Origin: Thalassovita litoralis
GTDB lineage: Bacteria > Pseudomonadota > Alphaproteobacteria > Rhodobacterales > Rhodobacteraceae
Assembly (NCBI RefSeq): GCF_900182725.1
Contig: NZ_FXTO01000017.1
Span: 1-64,000 of the forward strand
Reading direction: 5' to 3'
Length of the DNA: 64,000 bases
Shown: positions 62,129-64,000 of the stretch, piece by piece
Position numbering within the stretch: position 1 is the stretch's first letter
How the letters are laid out: each line of letters begins with the position of its first letter
Notes under the pieces: model-generated
Told to the model about the DNA's origin: nothing
The model's database searches: none
What the model saw: only the letters and a program-made list of their open reading frames with translations
Position numbers and translations under genes: made by a program

Positions 62129-62992
62129 ATGAAGCCAGAAGTAACCGCCTTTTTCGATGACGCAACGAATACGATTTCCTATGTGGTGAAAGACCCTGCT
62201 GGTTCGTCCTGTGCTGTTATCGATTCCGTGCTGGATTTCGACTATTCGTCGGGCCGCACCGATACGAAATCGGCCGATGCCGTCATCCAATATGTCAAAG
62301 ACAACAACCTGACCGTGGAATGGCTGCTGGAAAGCCACGTTCACGCTGACCACCTGTCTGCCGCGCCGTATATTCAGGATCATGTTGGTGGCAAAATCGG
62401 GATCGGCGACCGGATCAAGATCGTGCAGGACACCTTTGGCAAGGTGTTTAACGAAGGCACCGAATTCCAGCGCGACGGCAGCCAGTTCGACCAGTTGTTT
62501 CAGGAAGGCGACAGCTTCCATATCGGGCAATTGCGCGGGGACGTGCTGCATACCCCCGGCCATACGCCTGCCTGTCTGACCTATGTGATTGGCGACGCGG
62601 CATTCGTTGGCGATACGCTGTTCATGCCCGATTTCGGAACCGCACGCTGCGATTTCCCCGGCGGATCGGCGGAAACGCTGTATGCCTCGATCCAGAAAAT
62701 TCTGGCGCTGCCGGATGAAACCCGCATTTTCGTGGGCCACGATTACAAGGCACCGGGCCGCGACGAATACGCATGGGAAACCACCGTTGGCGACCAAAAA
62801 GCCCGCAATATCCATGTCGCCAGCGACAAGGACAAAGACACCTTTATCAAGATGCGGACGGAACGCGATGCAACGCTGGCCATGCCCAAGCTGATCATTC
62901 CGTCGCTTCAGGTGAACATGCGCGCGGGCCAGATGCCCGAACCCGACGAAAAGGGCGATGTCTTCCTGAAGATTCCGGTGAACAAGCTGTGA
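62129..62992 (+). CDS. Persulfide dioxygenase-like MBL-fold hydrolase (Blh)
   Basis: 287 residues. Metal ligands H70, H72, D74 and H75 are in ESHVHADHL, with further histidines in LHTPGHTPACLTY and FVGHDYKAPG. The segment FMPDFGTARCDFPGGSAETLY is the marker of the persulfide dioxygenase (ETHE1/Blh) group, which oxidises glutathione persulfide to sulfite using one iron. It is followed by two YeeE/YedE genes, the same set as in BigR-controlled sulfide detoxification operons. GGAGGA precedes the start. Confidence 0.92.
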   Translation: MKPEVTAFFDDATNTISYVVKDPAGSSCAVIDSVLDFDYSSGRTDTKSADAVIQYVKDNNLTVEWLLESHVHADHLSAAPYIQDHVGGKIGIGDRIKIVQDTFGKVFNEGTEFQRDGSQFDQLFQEGDSFHIGQLRGDVLHTPGHTPACLTYVIGDAAFVGDTLFMPDFGTARCDFPGGSAETLYASIQKILALPDETRIFVGHDYKAPGRDEYAWETTVGDQKARNIHVASDKDKDTFIKMRTERDATLAMPKLIIPSLQVNMRAGQMPEPDEKGDVFLKIPVNKL

Positions 62993-63011
62993 TCCGGCAC
63001 CGCTGAACATC

Positions 63012-63053
63012 AGGCCCCGATCCCCGCGCGAACAGGGGAACGGGGCCTTTTCT
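63012..63053 (+). terminator. Terminator after the persulfide dioxygenase gene
   Basis: AGGCCCCG with an inner TCCCC / GGGGA stem, closed by CGGGGCCT and then TTTTCT. Genes downstream may depend on partial read-through or their own promoter. Confidence 0.8.
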
Positions 63054-63096
63054 ATCTGCACAACACTAAAATCATCCTACAGGGAAAGGAAACGCG

Positions 63097-63534
63097 ATGA
63101 TGAACTCGATCCCGGTCGATTGGATATGGGGGCTGATCGGTGGATTGCTGATCGGCACCGGCGGCGCTGTTTATCTGCTGGCGAATGGCCGCATCATGGG
63201 CGCCAGCGGCATTTTGGGCGGCTTGGTGGATCGGTCCGGCTGGTCCACATGGAAAGAGCGCGCGGCCTTTCTGCTGGGCGTGTTCCTGCTGCCCATCCCA
63301 CTGTATCCGCTGTATCGCGCCGTTGACACGCATATCACAAGCAACTGGGCCGTGATCATTGCGGCGGGGCTGCTGGTTGGCATCGGAACGCGTTTTGCCA
63401 ACGGCTGCACCTCGGGGCATGGGGTCTGCGGGATTTCGCGCTTTTCATTGCGCGGGATCGTCGCAACCGTGTTCTACATTCTGGCTGGCGGCGTCGCCGT
63501 CATCATCTTCCGTCATCTTCTGGGGCTGGTGTGA
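63097..63534 (+). CDS. YeeE/YedE-family membrane protein, first half
   Basis: 145 residues with about four membrane segments and the family motif GIGTRFANGCTSGHGVCGISRFSLRG, whose cysteines resemble those that pass thiosulfate or sulfur atoms in YeeE. In many bacteria two half-size proteins (PmpA/PmpB type) replace one long YeeE, as here. Likely role: import or export of a sulfur species together with the dioxygenase. Starts at ATG ATG (63097 or 63100) after AGGGAAAGGAA. Confidence 0.9.
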   Translation: MMNSIPVDWIWGLIGGLLIGTGGAVYLLANGRIMGASGILGGLVDRSGWSTWKERAAFLLGVFLLPIPLYPLYRAVDTHITSNWAVIIAAGLLVGIGTRFANGCTSGHGVCGISRFSLRGIVATVFYILAGGVAVIIFRHLLGLV

Positions 63535-63535
63535 C

Positions 63536-63970
63536 ATGCAAAGACTGATTTTCGCATTCATCGCAGGCGGCCTGTTTGGGGCGGGCCTGTTTATTTCCGG
63601 CATGACCGACACCACCAAGGTGCAGGGCTGGCTGGATGTGTTCGGCAACTGGGACCCCACGCTGGCCTTTGTCATGGGCGGGGCCATCATCCCGATGGCA
63701 ATCGCATGGCGTTTCGTACCGGGGCGCAAACCGCTGGTCGGCGGGGATTTCCCCACGCCACCGAAACCCGAAATTGGCCGTGATCTTGTGATCGGGTCCA
63801 CCCTGTTCGGCTTTGGCTGGGGCTTGGCTGGTCTGTGTCCGGGGCCGTCGATTGCATCGCTCAGCTATGGCGGTGTAGGGCATTGGGTTTTCGTTGCAGC
63901 CATGATTGCGGGCATGATGATCGCGCCCTATCTGCGCGTGACGCTGGACAGAACCGTACCGGCGGAATAA
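63536..63970 (+). CDS. YeeE/YedE-family membrane protein, second half
   Basis: 144 residues with four membrane segments and the partner motif FGFGWGLAGLCPGPSIASLSYGG, containing the conserved cysteine. The N-terminus FIAGGLFGAGLFISGMTD is the usual opening of this half. One base after the previous stop, so the two are coupled and should form one transporter. Confidence 0.9.
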   Translation: MQRLIFAFIAGGLFGAGLFISGMTDTTKVQGWLDVFGNWDPTLAFVMGGAIIPMAIAWRFVPGRKPLVGGDFPTPPKPEIGRDLVIGSTLFGFGWGLAGLCPGPSIASLSYGGVGHWVFVAAMIAGMMIAPYLRVTLDRTVPAE

Positions 63971-64000
63971 AGCGGATTCATGCAAATCCGACAAATCACC

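Noticed and set aside
1-64000. CRISPR arrays, restriction systems, toxin-antitoxin pairs and phage other than the GTA
   Set aside because: No regularly spaced repeats or recognisable genes of these classes were seen on either strand.

Overview
The window looks like a chromosomal segment of an alphaproteobacterium of the Rhodobacteraceae (roseobacter group). The evidence is a gene transfer agent (GTA) head cluster, GC-rich codon use, spermidine synthesis by the carboxynorspermidine route, the fabD-fabG-acpP-fabF-mltG order, a rpsF-rpsR-rplI operon without priB, a luxR-luxI pair and a form II cox operon. This is inferred from gene content, because no rRNA is present.

Layout. 1-3.4 kb: left edge of an IS5-family insertion sequence, then the start of a GTA cluster (g3.5, portal, TerL, g1, minus strand) with its own promoter and a terminator-like hairpin in the leader. 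3.5-6.0 kb: nspC and carboxynorspermidine synthase. 6-16.2 kb: DUF1992 protein, MFS transporter, mltG, fabF, an arginase-family enzyme, acpP, fabG, fabD, a cytochrome b561-YceI fusion, YceI and a small membrane protein. 16.4-22.3 kb: ribosomal operon, LuxR/LuxI quorum sensing, two small enzymes and tig.

22.5-40.3 kb is one large metabolic island. A form II molybdenum hydroxylase (coxG-S-L-M) abuts a quinoprotein alcohol oxidation cluster. That cluster holds a lanthanide-type PQQ alcohol dehydrogenase (ExaF/PedH-like), two cytochromes c, two periplasmic binding proteins, a beta-propeller, an ABC exporter-like pair, a Sel1-like protein, and a response regulator / FIST protein / hybrid kinase set. 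A recurrent palindromic motif with core CGACCAAAGTCG lies in the intergenic spaces of this island, including the one before coxG. It suggests one regulon under the linked two-component system.

40.3-50.2 kb is an N-methylated amino acid (probably proline betaine) catabolic cluster. It contains a Rieske demethylase with its reductase, two TMADH-like flavoproteins, a proline-racemase-family protein with a Ser/Thr active site, a P5C-reductase-like protein, and TetR and LysR regulators.

50.2-55.4 kb: RND efflux pump with a divergent TetR gene. 55.4-55.8 kb: tRNA-Arg(TCT) and tRNA-Thr(TGT). 55.9-61.3 kb: iron-type ABC permease, a sulfotransferase-like unknown, a GapR-like protein, a small membrane protein and a FadJ-like protein with a degenerate dehydrogenase half. 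61.4-64 kb: two small regulators, then a persulfide dioxygenase with a split YeeE/YedE transporter behind a palindromic operator.
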